From positions 186,001 to 250,000 of the forward strand of contig JBPOFS010000001.1 of NCBI GenBank assembly GCA_051252515.1: DNA of 64,000 bases, written 5' to 3'. Source of the DNA: UBA5078 sp051252515. GTDB taxonomy: Bacteria > Pseudomonadota > Gammaproteobacteria > Pseudomonadales > Pseudohongiellaceae. Within the stretch, counting starts at the first letter, position 1, and every line of letters begins with the position of its first letter. Shown here one piece after another: positions 44,613-53,191 of the stretch. The notes below the pieces were generated by a model that saw only the letters and a list, made by a program, of their open reading frames with translations, did not search any database and was not told the origin of the DNA. Made by a program: the position numbers and the translations under genes.

Positions 44613-45560
44613 CTACCCCATCAGATGATCAGGACCCGTCACAGTGCTCAGAAGTGCTGTCAAAATGAGGACCATCGCCGCAAGGCACATTTCCCCTTTG
44701 ATAGACCGCGCAAGAGGCTGGGTTCCGGCTGCGCTCAGCGCTGGCACTAAGCGAAACTTATTCAATGCCGCCAATCCCAGCAAGCAAAGTACGCATAGCA
44801 CCTTAAGCAACATCAATACGCCGTAAGATGTGCTTATAAGCTCTATCGGCGAAGATAGAAGCTGGGTCAATAGGTATCCCCCAGCAACGCTCAAGCTTAG
44901 AGTGATCGCCCAACCCCAATCTCCGAAACGCTTCATCAATGGCAATACTCGTAGGCCCTGTTCGGTTTGGCACAAAAGGAAAAGCGGATAAAAGGACCCG
45001 ACCCACAACGCAATCGCTAACACATGCAATGCCAAGGCGAGTTGCTCAAACAGTCCAAGGCTGGCGATATGACCCATTTCGGAAAACCCAGCGCAAGCTA
45101 AAGCCACAGCCAGCGTCACTGAGAAAGTCCTTAAGCCTTTGCTATGAATAGCGGACTTGCGTTTGTGCGTCACAAACATCGTGAGTGTAAGCCCAACAAA
45201 CAAGCCAAAACTCGCGGCTTTTAATCCCACGCCAGTCCCTATAGCGCTCTGCATGACGATAGTGGTCATGAGCCAGTCAAACATCCCAGGGATGCCATTT
45301 TGATTGATTAAACCCACTTGCAAGAGGAAGTACAGAAGGACACAGACAAGACCAAGCACACTACTGGTCAGCAGAAAGGGCAATAAGCGTTGTTCAAAAG
45401 GGGGAGAGTTGGAATGACTCAAAACGCCAGAAACAGGGTTTCTAGCATTTTGAGTGTCATTAAGATAAATGACGAAAAAACCACCGGTAAGACTGGCGAA
45501 GCTGATGTAAGCGATGAGCTTGCTCAGCAATATCGCCAGTGCCCAGAGGTCGAGTGCCAT
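44613..45560 (-). CDS. copD: CopD-family copper transport membrane protein
   Basis: A 315-residue inner-membrane protein with about eight helices. The CopD domain shows ALHVLAIALWVGSFYPL with conserved His and Trp, EMGHIASLG, and a C-terminal ALLSTVTGPDHLMG. CopD works with periplasmic CopC in copper uptake or tolerance. The start is five bases after the copC-like gene, so the two are co-transcribed. The His residues at helix ends would coordinate copper during passage. Confidence 0.85.
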   Translation of the reverse strand: MALDLWALAILLSKLIAYISFASLTGGFFVIYLNDTQNARNPVSGVLSHSNSPPFEQRLLPFLLTSSVLGLVCVLLYFLLQVGLINQNGIPGMFDWLMTTIVMQSAIGTGVGLKAASFGLFVGLTLTMFVTHKRKSAIHSKGLRTFSVTLAVALACAGFSEMGHIASLGLFEQLALALHVLAIALWVGSFYPLFLLCQTEQGLRVLPLMKRFGDWGWAITLSLSVAGGYLLTQLLSSPIELISTSYGVLMLLKVLCVLCLLGLAALNKFRLVPALSAAGTQPLARSIKGEMCLAAMVLILTALLSTVTGPDHLMG

Positions 45561-45565
45561 ATTAA

Positions 45566-45991
45566 TTAATGAGTATGGGCTTCACCACCGCCATGACTAT
45601 GGGACTCACCATGATCCATCACTGCCGCAGGAGCACTAGGGTCAACAGTAAAGGTAAAGTCATCACTGACTGTATGGCCATCGTCACCAATTGCTGTCCA
45701 AGTGACAACATACTGACCTGCCGCCATGAAAGGCATCGGCATATGGAAGCGCGCTTGTGCCGCTGCCACTGGAGCAAACTCTATATCGACTGGGCCTGCA
45801 CTGCCCTGTACTTCAACTCGTACTAGTCGAACCTCGCCACCAAAAGTCAGCATCATGACTGATGGAGAAGAAACCGTTTCACCGCTTTTAGGAGAACTCA
45901 TCTCTAGGTGCGTGTGTGCCAATGCTGACATTTGTACGCCCAAAGCCAAAACAGCTGCCATAATTAATTGAAATACTTGTACTTTTTTCAT
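45566..45991 (-). CDS. copC: CopC-domain periplasmic copper-binding protein
   Basis: A 141-residue protein with an AGAGG ribosome site and a signal peptide cleaved after SALA (about residue 25), which leaves His at the mature N-terminus (HTHLEMSSPKSGE), the copper(II) ligand of CopC. DDGHTVSDDFTFTV near the end gives the second conserved His. A C-terminal tail reading MDHGESHSHGGGEAHTH adds a flexible His-rich metal site. It hands copper to or from CopD, encoded directly downstream. Confidence 0.88.
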   Translation of the reverse strand: MKKVQVFQLIMAAVLALGVQMSALAHTHLEMSSPKSGETVSSPSVMMLTFGGEVRLVRVEVQGSAGPVDIEFAPVAAAQARFHMPMPFMAAGQYVVTWTAIGDDGHTVSDDFTFTVDPSAPAAVMDHGESHSHGGGEAHTH

Positions 45992-46116
45992 GATAGACCT
46001 CTAGCATCCTATAAATTGCATCATCCATTGAGGAGACGCTCTAGTGCACGATTTTCAAATGAGTGCTCTGTGTTTCGCAGTGTACCCGAGCCCGCTCATT
46101 TTGCTAAGCAAATGCG

Positions 46117-46157
46117 CTATGTCACGCTGCGACATTTTGTCGCGCTTCATCACATAG
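46117..46157 (+). other. Imperfect hairpin followed by T-run
   Basis: Outer arms CTATGT (46117-46122) and ACATAG (46152-46157) enclose an inner perfect stem GCGACA/TGTCGC (46129-46134 and 46138-46143). A CTTTTT run follows at 46162. It lies about 90 bases upstream of the dehydrogenase gene and could be a terminator, an attenuator or chance. Confidence 0.3.
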
Positions 46158-46245
46158 TATCCTTTTTATAACAGGCCCACTATGAACCCCTGCTTAATTA
46201 ATAGTCACTCGGCAATTTGCCAATTCATCTGCTAGACTCGCCGCC

Positions 46246-47199
46246 ATGAAAGCATCCAGCACTAAAGAAAAACACGTCCTCATTGCCAATGAGTTCCATC
46301 CCGAAACAATCGCACTACTCGACTCTCTATACACGACCCACAAGCTATGGCTTTTGGAGTCCACAATAGAGCAAGAGGCACTCATTGCCGAAATCGCCCC
46401 CTTCTGCGAGACCGTAGCAACCGCCTCTTGGACAACCAACCCTTTGATTTACCAATTACCGAACCTCAAGCTCATCAGCTGTTTCGGCGTTGGTGTCGAC
46501 GGGATCGATTTCGAGGTTACCGATTCGCACAATATCCAAGTCACCAATACTCCTGAAGTATTGAATGATGCCGTTGCCGATTTGGCCATGAGCCTAGTGC
46601 TCGCCACGTCTCGCGATCTCATCAATGCTGATGCCTATGCCCGCAGTGGGCACTGGCCTCTAGCCCCCTTTCCGTTTGGTCGCAGCCTAAAAGGCAAAAC
46701 CTTAGGCATTATTGGCCTAGGGGCCATTGGCGAAGAGATTGCACTAAGAGCCTTAGCGTTCCGCATGAAGATCGCCTATCACAACCGCACCCCCAAAGAT
46801 CTGCCCTTCCCCTATTACGACAGCATCCTAGAGCTCGCGCAGGACAGTGATATCTTGCTATCCATGCTGCCTGGAGGAAATGCCACAGACAAAATCATCG
46901 ACAAAGAGGTGTTCGAGGCTCTGGGCCCCCAGGGGATCTTCATTAATGTCGGCCGCGGTAGCGCAGTCGATGAACAAGCGCTTATCGACGCCTTGGACTC
47001 GAAACAAATCGCTGCGGCAGGGCTAGATGTTTACGAGCAAGAACCTCACGTTCCCGAAGCGCTCGCAAAACAACGTAATGCGGTCCTATTTCCGCATATT
47101 GGTAGCGCCACCATAGAGACTCGCCGAGCCATGGGGCAATTGGTGGTAGACAACCTCAACGCCCATTTTTCAGGCCAAACGCTTTTAACACTCGTTTAG
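46246..47199 (+). CDS. D-2-hydroxyacid dehydrogenase family protein
   Basis: A 317-residue NAD(P)-dependent enzyme. The nucleotide-binding domain carries LGIIGLGAIGEEIALRA (about 150-166). Catalytic residues are the Arg in INVGRGSAVDE, the Glu in YEQEPHVPE and the His in FPHIGSAT. A substrate-domain N-terminus of about 100 residues and a return helix at the C-terminus complete the fold. Sequence near the active site resembles hydroxypyruvate/glyoxylate reductases, but the substrate is not certain. The ribosome site is weak. Confidence 0.88.
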   Translation: MKASSTKEKHVLIANEFHPETIALLDSLYTTHKLWLLESTIEQEALIAEIAPFCETVATASWTTNPLIYQLPNLKLISCFGVGVDGIDFEVTDSHNIQVTNTPEVLNDAVADLAMSLVLATSRDLINADAYARSGHWPLAPFPFGRSLKGKTLGIIGLGAIGEEIALRALAFRMKIAYHNRTPKDLPFPYYDSILELAQDSDILLSMLPGGNATDKIIDKEVFEALGPQGIFINVGRGSAVDEQALIDALDSKQIAAAGLDVYEQEPHVPEALAKQRNAVLFPHIGSATIETRRAMGQLVVDNLNAHFSGQTLLTLV

Positions 47200-47275
47200 T
47201 GGCGCCGCTTAGTTGCTGCTCTTAATACGAGATTTCGATACAATAGAACGCTATTCGACTAATTCAGGACAGAAA

Positions 47276-48391
47276 ATGACAATGAGAACCTTAACGCAAC
47301 TCCTCACAGCTGCACTCTTTACTGTGGCCCTTCCCTTTGCCTCCGTCTCCGCACAAGAGCAGCCCGGATTCAAAGTAGAGAAAGTCGTTGAAGGCATCGA
47401 TATCCCTTGGGGAATGACATGGCTACCTGACGGGGACATGCTAGTCAGCAATCGTGCCGGTCAGCTTTACCGCGTCCATGATGGCAGCCCGAGCGCTACT
47501 ATCGGCGGCTTGCCCGAAGTGCATGTGAACGGACAAGGCGGCTTATTAGATGTCGTTCTACACCCTAGCTATGCCCAAAACGGTTGGATATACATCAGCT
47601 ATTCAAGCCCGGAAGGCTCAGGCGAAGGCAGCCACACAGCAGTGATGCGCGCCAGATTACAAGGCGACACGCTAGTGGATCAGGAAGTCCTCTACAAAGG
47701 CGAAGAAAACACAACTCGTGGCCAGCATTACGGCAGCCGCATTGCCTTTGACCGTGATGGCTATCTCTATTTTTCAATCGGTGACCGTGGCGCGCATTTT
47801 GAAAATGCCCAGCAACTAGATCGTGATGGAGGCAAGGTCTACCGCTTACATGACGATGGTCGCATCCCTGCAGACAACCCGTTCGTCAACACAGCGGATG
47901 CTAAAACCGCAGTGTACTCATATGGTCACCGTAACCCACAAGGGCTTACCATGAACCCAATGACAGGACAGATCTGGGAGCATGAACATGGCCCAATGGG
48001 TGGCGATGAAGTCAACATGATCGAGCCTGGCAAGAATTACGGTTGGCCAATCATTGGTTATGGAATCAACTACAACGGTCAACCACTAGCCGTCGCCACT
48101 TCTCGTGATGGCATCGAACAACCTAAGTTCTATTGGGATCCTTCTATTGCTCCTTCTGGCATGGCGTTTATCGACAGCGATAACTACGGCCCTGAATTGC
48201 GCAATCACCTACTTGTAGGATCATTGAAGTTTAATTACATCGTCCACCTTGTGTTGGAAGGCAATAATATCGTCGCTGACGAAATCACCTTTGACGGCAT
48301 TGGCCGCGTTCGCAACATCAAACAAGGCCCTGATGGTTACATTTATGTTGCCACTGAAGGCAATGGCATCATGCGTATTTTGCCAGAGTAA
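47276..48391 (+). CDS. Soluble PQQ-dependent aldose sugar dehydrogenase (YliI-like)
   Basis: A 371-residue exported protein, the same length as E. coli YliI. The ATG at 47276 has AGGA six bases upstream. A signal peptide is cleaved near SVSAQ (about 24). It forms a six-bladed propeller with glucose/sorbosone dehydrogenase motifs: IDIPWGMTWLPDG, HVNGQGGLLDVVLHP with the catalytic-type His, YSYGHRNPQGL and WEHEHGPMGGDEVN. It oxidises aldose sugars in the periplasm using PQQ. No PQQ synthesis genes are in the window. It is followed by a carbonic anhydrase gene 42 bases on. Confidence 0.9.
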   Translation: MTMRTLTQLLTAALFTVALPFASVSAQEQPGFKVEKVVEGIDIPWGMTWLPDGDMLVSNRAGQLYRVHDGSPSATIGGLPEVHVNGQGGLLDVVLHPSYAQNGWIYISYSSPEGSGEGSHTAVMRARLQGDTLVDQEVLYKGEENTTRGQHYGSRIAFDRDGYLYFSIGDRGAHFENAQQLDRDGGKVYRLHDDGRIPADNPFVNTADAKTAVYSYGHRNPQGLTMNPMTGQIWEHEHGPMGGDEVNMIEPGKNYGWPIIGYGINYNGQPLAVATSRDGIEQPKFYWDPSIAPSGMAFIDSDNYGPELRNHLLVGSLKFNYIVHLVLEGNNIVADEITFDGIGRVRNIKQGPDGYIYVATEGNGIMRILPE

Positions 48392-48433
48392 AAAACCCAA
48401 GAAGAACCGCGCACTAAAGAGGCAGATTGGAAG

Positions 48434-49066
48434 ATGACTGACAAACTTTTAGAGGGTTACCAACGCTTTAAAGATGGCTATTTTTCTGAGAATCGTGACA
48501 AGTTACGCCAGCTTGCTGAAGAGCAAAAGCCCAACCATGTGTTGATCACTTGTTGTGATGCGCGCATGGAACCGGCGTTGATTTTTGACACCGAGCCAGG
48601 CGAGCTATTTGTGATTCGCAACGTGGCAAATCTTGTGCCTCCGTACGAAGTTGAAGGCTCTTATCACGGCACGAGTGCCGCATTGGAGTTCGCCATCACC
48701 GTATTGGAAGTCCCTGAGATTATCGTACTCGGACATTCACGCTGCGGCGGCATTCGCTCCTTGGTCCTTGACGCAAAAAAACTGCCACAAGACACCTTCA
48801 TCGCCCGATGGATGTCTATTGTGGCACCTGTTGCTGATCTAGCCGACCCAAACCGTCTCAATGATTACGCAACCTTCAACTACTGTGAACAAGCCGCTGT
48901 TGGCTTCTCTTTACAGAACTTGATGAGCTACCCGTTTATCAAAGAGCGAGTAGAGGCCGGAAAACTGACGCTTAAAGGCTGGCATTACAATATTGTCACC
49001 GGTTCGCTAAAGCAGATCCACGACCAAGACACTATCTCCACTATCGTGGAAGAAGCGCAAGACTAA
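48434..49066 (+). CDS. Beta-class carbonic anhydrase
   Basis: A 210-residue enzyme interconverting CO2 and bicarbonate. Zinc ligands are Cys41, His101 and Cys104 (ITCCDARM and GHSRCGG), and the Asp42-Arg44 dyad that orients the active site is intact. The chain is typical of plant-type beta enzymes, without signal peptide, so it acts in the cytoplasm. Ribosome site AGAGG lies nine bases upstream. It follows the sugar dehydrogenase gene in the same direction and is convergent with an ABC exporter gene. Confidence 0.95.
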   Translation: MTDKLLEGYQRFKDGYFSENRDKLRQLAEEQKPNHVLITCCDARMEPALIFDTEPGELFVIRNVANLVPPYEVEGSYHGTSAALEFAITVLEVPEIIVLGHSRCGGIRSLVLDAKKLPQDTFIARWMSIVAPVADLADPNRLNDYATFNYCEQAAVGFSLQNLMSYPFIKERVEAGKLTLKGWHYNIVTGSLKQIHDQDTISTIVEEAQD

Positions 49067-49082
49067 GCACCTTCTTGCGCTT
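49053..49082. terminator. 9-bp hairpin spanning a stop codon
   Basis: AAGCGCAAG (49053-49061) pairs with CTTGCGCTT (49074-49082) around a 12-base loop that contains the carbonic anhydrase stop codon. It also covers the stop of the convergent exporter gene (49081-49083). There is no T-run; it is a candidate bidirectional terminator. Confidence 0.45.
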
Positions 49083-51192
49083 AAGAATGGGCCGCTCCAC
49101 TGCCTAGTTGGAGCTGCCCATTTTTTAACACAAAGACTCTATCAGCCATTTGTAGCGGCGCCGCCCTATGCGACACCATTATCGTTGTGGTCTTTAATGA
49201 ACGAATCCCCGCAAGCACCTTCTGCTCCACCGCCATATCCAGATTAGCGGTAGCCTCATCCAGAAATAATATTTTCGCTTGTTTGTAAAATACTCGTGCC
49301 AGCAATATTCGTTGCGCTTGACCGGCAGACATAAGCGCCCCCATGTCCCCAATCAAACTGTTGAAGCCCATAGGCAGCCCCAAAATAAAATCGTGAATGC
49401 CTGCAAGCTTTGCCGCGCGAGCAAGACGCTCGTCATCGATCACATCGTCATACAAGGTAATGTTCTCTAACAAGGTCCCGGACAACAACTGATCGGACTG
49501 CAACACGCCAGCACAACCTGCTCGATACTGACGAACGCCAATCGTTTTTATACAAACATCATCCGCTAACACCTGCCCTTCGTTTGCCATCACTAGACCC
49601 GCCATAATTTTAAGTAAGGTCGATTTGCCCACCCCAGAGGCCCCAGTAATGGCCACAACCTCACCCGGCTGCACCTCCAAATCGAGATGATCGAGCACCG
49701 GCTCATTGCTCCCGACATAACGAAAGCTCAGGTCACGAACGCTCAGCCTGCCCTGCCAATGGCGCGCATGAGAGGGCAGCGACAAATCATCAAACTCAAC
49801 CTCTGCGCACGTAATATCCGACAAGCGCTCTAATTGCAGCCGCACTAACCGGATCTGTACGATCTTGTCGATGAACGAACTCACCGATTGGGAGAAATTG
49901 GCTTTAAGCGCCAGGAATGCAGTCATAAAACCCAGAGTGATATTGCCGTCCAACACAGACATCGCTGCGAGATAAATAACAAGCAAATGCTCTACCCCTG
50001 ATAACAGGCCATTGGCCAACTCCACTCGAATACCAAAACGCAGCAATTGAACATTCGCGTTGATCTGTCGAGCGTAGCGATTACGCCATGAGTAAATGCG
50101 AGGCAGTTCTCTACAATAGAATTTGATCACTTCTATCGCGCGCATATTCTCCATTAACACGCTGTTCGCAGATGCTTCAGCCACAATCTGAGATTCGGTC
50201 AAATTTTTGATAGGTTTGATGAGCGCTAATTTAAAAATAGTTGTCAGTAACACAAACAGGAGTACCACCAAACTCAAGGTCACATTGAAATAGAACAACA
50301 CTGTTAAACTAACGATCGCGAACACGCCATCAAGCACGACTGTAATCATATCTTCTGCAAGAATTTTTCGGATCTCCTGCACCGCGCCGAATCGAGAAAC
50401 GATATCGCCGACATGACGCCTAGAGAAAAACTCCACTGGAAGCTTCATCAGTTGCACAAAGACATTGCTCACCATTTGAAACCCGAGTTGGTTGGCAAAA
50501 TAAAGCTGCACCGTATTGCGGAAAAAGGTCATAGTCACATTGATCAACACCAGCAACAAAAACCCTAGGAATAAAACCACCAGAATATCTTGGTCGTTTT
50601 TGGCGATGCTTTCATCTATAACAAGCTGCACATAGAACGCGCTCACAATCGTGACTATTTGCATGAACAGCGACAGAACAAAGAGCTGAGCAACCGAAGA
50701 GTTGAACCCGGGGTATCGAACAAATAACTCACTTATTTTACTGCGAGGGGCGTTGCGCACTTTGACAAAGTTGGCCGCAGGCATGCATTCCACCGCAACC
50801 CCAGTGAAATGCTGCCCTACCTCTGCCCATAAACACCGTTTTTCTCCGATCGCCGGATCGTGAATTACGACGCCCTTGTTATCCACACGCTTGAGCACCA
50901 CGAAATGCATCATGTCCCAATGTAGAATGGCAGGGAGTTGAAGCTTAGGAAACTCCTCTAGCGCCAATCGCAATGCGCGAGTGTGCAGGCGCAGCACCCC
51001 GGCCACATTCAGAATATCATTGAGGCTAGCCCCTCTTGCAGACACAGGGAACTGCTGACGCAAGGCAGTAAGATTGGTGTGATAACCGAAGTAGCCCGCT
51101 ACCATTGCCAGACACGCCAAGCCACACTCGGTGCGCTCGGATTGCAGAACAATAGGAAGCGAATGGCGTCGCGCAAATAACGCCGCTCTCAC
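49081..51192 (-). CDS. Peptidase-C39-containing ABC exporter
   Basis: A 703-residue protein, GTG start overlapping the HlyD-like stop by four bases. Residues 1-130 form a C39 cysteine peptidase with Gln17, Cys23 (ERTECGLAC), His96 (MMHFVVL) and Asp112 (IHDPAIG) all present, so it should be active. About six helices (about 160-430) and a nucleotide-binding domain follow (Walker A AITGASGVGKSTLL, signature MSAGQ, Walker B ILFLDEA). Such exporters cut double-glycine leader peptides from bacteriocins, microcins or RiPPs while exporting them. With the HlyD adaptor and a TolC-like channel encoded elsewhere it makes a type I system. No precursor gene is visible nearby. Confidence 0.94.
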   Translation of the reverse strand: MRAALFARRHSLPIVLQSERTECGLACLAMVAGYFGYHTNLTALRQQFPVSARGASLNDILNVAGVLRLHTRALRLALEEFPKLQLPAILHWDMMHFVVLKRVDNKGVVIHDPAIGEKRCLWAEVGQHFTGVAVECMPAANFVKVRNAPRSKISELFVRYPGFNSSVAQLFVLSLFMQIVTIVSAFYVQLVIDESIAKNDQDILVVLFLGFLLLVLINVTMTFFRNTVQLYFANQLGFQMVSNVFVQLMKLPVEFFSRRHVGDIVSRFGAVQEIRKILAEDMITVVLDGVFAIVSLTVLFYFNVTLSLVVLLFVLLTTIFKLALIKPIKNLTESQIVAEASANSVLMENMRAIEVIKFYCRELPRIYSWRNRYARQINANVQLLRFGIRVELANGLLSGVEHLLVIYLAAMSVLDGNITLGFMTAFLALKANFSQSVSSFIDKIVQIRLVRLQLERLSDITCAEVEFDDLSLPSHARHWQGRLSVRDLSFRYVGSNEPVLDHLDLEVQPGEVVAITGASGVGKSTLLKIMAGLVMANEGQVLADDVCIKTIGVRQYRAGCAGVLQSDQLLSGTLLENITLYDDVIDDERLARAAKLAGIHDFILGLPMGFNSLIGDMGALMSAGQAQRILLARVFYKQAKILFLDEATANLDMAVEQKVLAGIRSLKTTTIMVSHRAAPLQMADRVFVLKNGQLQLGSGAAHS

Positions 51193-52424
51193 ACTCGCTC
51201 CCGCAAGGTATGCAGAGGCGCCGTAAGCCGTTCAAGTAAAGTTTGTTCACCAACAACCAAATGAGCGGTGAACTGCATACCTGCCCGCAACTGACGCCGC
51301 TGTTCACGCTCTGAATGCGGAGAGGCTTTTACAAGGTAGAAAGGCTCCTGCATATCAACGGGAAACAGGTGCTCTCGCGGGTCTAGTAGAGACTGGGACA
51401 CCTCAACCACGCGGGCCGAAAAATACCCATAGGTTCGAGCGGGATAAGAATCATAATCCAACATAACAGTTTGTTGGGTTTTAACTTTCGCCAAGGCTCG
51501 CGAAGGGACATATAACAATGCCTCGAACTCAGAATGCTCGGGAAGCACAGTGGCGAAAGGAGTGCGCGAGTCGATCGCGGTACCATGTACACCAAGTATA
51601 TTATCGACTACGCCATCACTAGGAGCGATCAAACTGAAATGGTCTGTAACTTCCAACTCTTTCAGCTGTACTTGCAGCTGAGAAATTTTGCTATTGCTAG
51701 CGAAGAGTTGTTGTTCTAATAAAAACGGTGCCTGTGCTAATTCGTTTTCCAGTACCAATAAATTGCCTGCCCGCACCTCTTTCTGAGCGAGCAGTCCGCC
51801 TAGACTTTGCTCGAAACCGTACAAAGCATCAAGCGCAGCCTCATGATACGCAGCGGATACTTGTTTATTTTCCAAAAGAATTTTTTGACGCGCAACTTGT
51901 GCCGCACTTAAATCACGGCGCAGACGCAAGGAGTGCAATTGTAGCGCCATTCCCTCTAGCTCTTGTCGCAATACCTCTTTGCGCGCTGTTAAGCTCTTCT
52001 CGCTCAACTGTGCGCTGCGTATCAAAGAGCTTTGTAGATGTTGTTCCTGTAGGAGCTGCGCTTGCACTTGCGCGATGGAGTAAGACAGTGCCACACGTCC
52101 CTGCGAGTCGAATGCGGCTTGACGCACTGTCGCAAGCACGTCTCCGGCTTTAACAAGAGTGCCATTTTGTACAAATATTTCATCAACGGTACCAGAGGAA
52201 GGACTAAAGACTCGCAGACTCCCCTGCGTTGCATTTAGATGACCGCGCACCAATTCAGTTTGCGTGATAGGGGCAAGCGCCGCAAAGGATAGTAGCGCCA
52301 CTATCACTACCAACAGCGCACAAGACGCAAACCGTAAACCTAAAGGTTGATGAAAGACTAATTCGCCCACACTCTGATCTTTGACAAAGTTCAAAGCCTG
52401 AGCCCGGAACAAGGGACGGGCCAT
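51189..52424 (-). CDS. HlyD/CvaA-family periplasmic adaptor
   Basis: A 411-residue membrane fusion protein, start at 52424 with AAAGGA upstream. One N-terminal helix (about 33-53) anchors it in the inner membrane. A lipoyl half-motif (SSGTVDEIFVQNGTLVKAGD, about 75-95), a long alpha-hairpin (about 110-245), the second lipoyl half (APSDGVVDNILGVHG) and a beta-barrel domain follow. It bridges the C39 ABC exporter to an outer-membrane channel. The GTGA overlap with that gene ties the two together in one operon. Confidence 0.92.
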   Translation of the reverse strand: MARPLFRAQALNFVKDQSVGELVFHQPLGLRFASCALLVVIVALLSFAALAPITQTELVRGHLNATQGSLRVFSPSSGTVDEIFVQNGTLVKAGDVLATVRQAAFDSQGRVALSYSIAQVQAQLLQEQHLQSSLIRSAQLSEKSLTARKEVLRQELEGMALQLHSLRLRRDLSAAQVARQKILLENKQVSAAYHEAALDALYGFEQSLGGLLAQKEVRAGNLLVLENELAQAPFLLEQQLFASNSKISQLQVQLKELEVTDHFSLIAPSDGVVDNILGVHGTAIDSRTPFATVLPEHSEFEALLYVPSRALAKVKTQQTVMLDYDSYPARTYGYFSARVVEVSQSLLDPREHLFPVDMQEPFYLVKASPHSEREQRRQLRAGMQFTAHLVVGEQTLLERLTAPLHTLRERV

Positions 52425-52524
52425 AACGAAATCCTTTTCGTTGTTTAGTCCTTTGACTATAGAAACAGATTCCTACACCGTCAAACCTACAGAGCCTTAG
52501 CCACGCACTAAGAGCGCCGCGTAC

Positions 52525-53022
52525 TTACTCCCACACACTGCGCGACATGAGCTTTAGATTACTCATCGGGCCATCACCCTGTTCCACATGAATCGTGAAA
52601 TTATCACCATCTTTGGTATAGCCGAGTGTTTTCATGCCGCCAGGGGAGGCTGCTTTAAAGTGAACATTATTGGCCCCTATAGCCGTCAGCTCCATTTTTT
52701 GCGCACGTTCGCTACGAGGGACAAATCCCGGATCAAATTGCTGAATATGCAGCACTAAGGAGCCATCGACCTCTTCGATCGTAATCATTTCAAACATACT
52801 GGTGCCACCGTTACCTGTCATGCGCACCATTGCCGCAATAGAAGACCCTTCGGCTTTAATCCAGTTTTCCTCTAATTGATTTGGGCCTAGCGCTCCTGCG
52901 TAGTTACCCGTTAGCCAGGCCACATCCTCTATCGTTGCAGCAGGACCGGCGGCAAAGCTCATAGTGGAAAAAGTACAGGCAACGCTTACTCCAAGTGCGA
53001 TCAGTGTTTTTATTTTGCGCAT
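52525..53022 (-). CDS. Exported DUF6265-type protein
   Basis: A 165-residue protein. The ATG at 53022 is preferred because GGGAG lies six bases upstream; the ATG at 53025 is too close and longer in-frame starts lack support. The signal peptide is cleaved near SFAAG (about residue 24). The mature domain opens with ATIEDVAWLTGNYAG, followed by LEENWIKAEGSSIAAMVRMT and a ten-strand-like beta pattern, as in the DUF6265 family, a calycin-like barrel of unknown function. It diverges from the aldo/keto reductase gene. Confidence 0.72.
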   Translation of the reverse strand: MRKIKTLIALGVSVACTFSTMSFAAGPAATIEDVAWLTGNYAGALGPNQLEENWIKAEGSSIAAMVRMTGNGGTSMFEMITIEEVDGSLVLHIQQFDPGFVPRSERAQKMELTAIGANNVHFKAASPGGMKTLGYTKDGDNFTIHVEQGDGPMSNLKLMSRSVWE

Positions 53023-53191
53023 CATTAACTCCCAAAAAGGAACGGAACAAAGGGCTTGCTGTGTTGGATCTCTGCCGAGCTTAACACCACTTTTTCTAGC
53101 ACTCATCTTAAAAATCGAGCACTTGTACGATAGACGACTCATTGTTGTATCATCCCTTCATCATTTCACCTTCGATAGTAGGAATATCAAC

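Noticed and set aside
52425..52524. Search for a double-glycine precursor peptide beside the C39 exporter
   Set aside because: The gap is only 100 bases, with no plausible start, leader or GG motif on either strand.
52964..53191. N-terminal extension of the aldo/keto reductase to 52964
   Set aside because: It would run through the divergent gene start and promoter; the ATG at 53192 has a good ribosome site and matches the family N-terminus.
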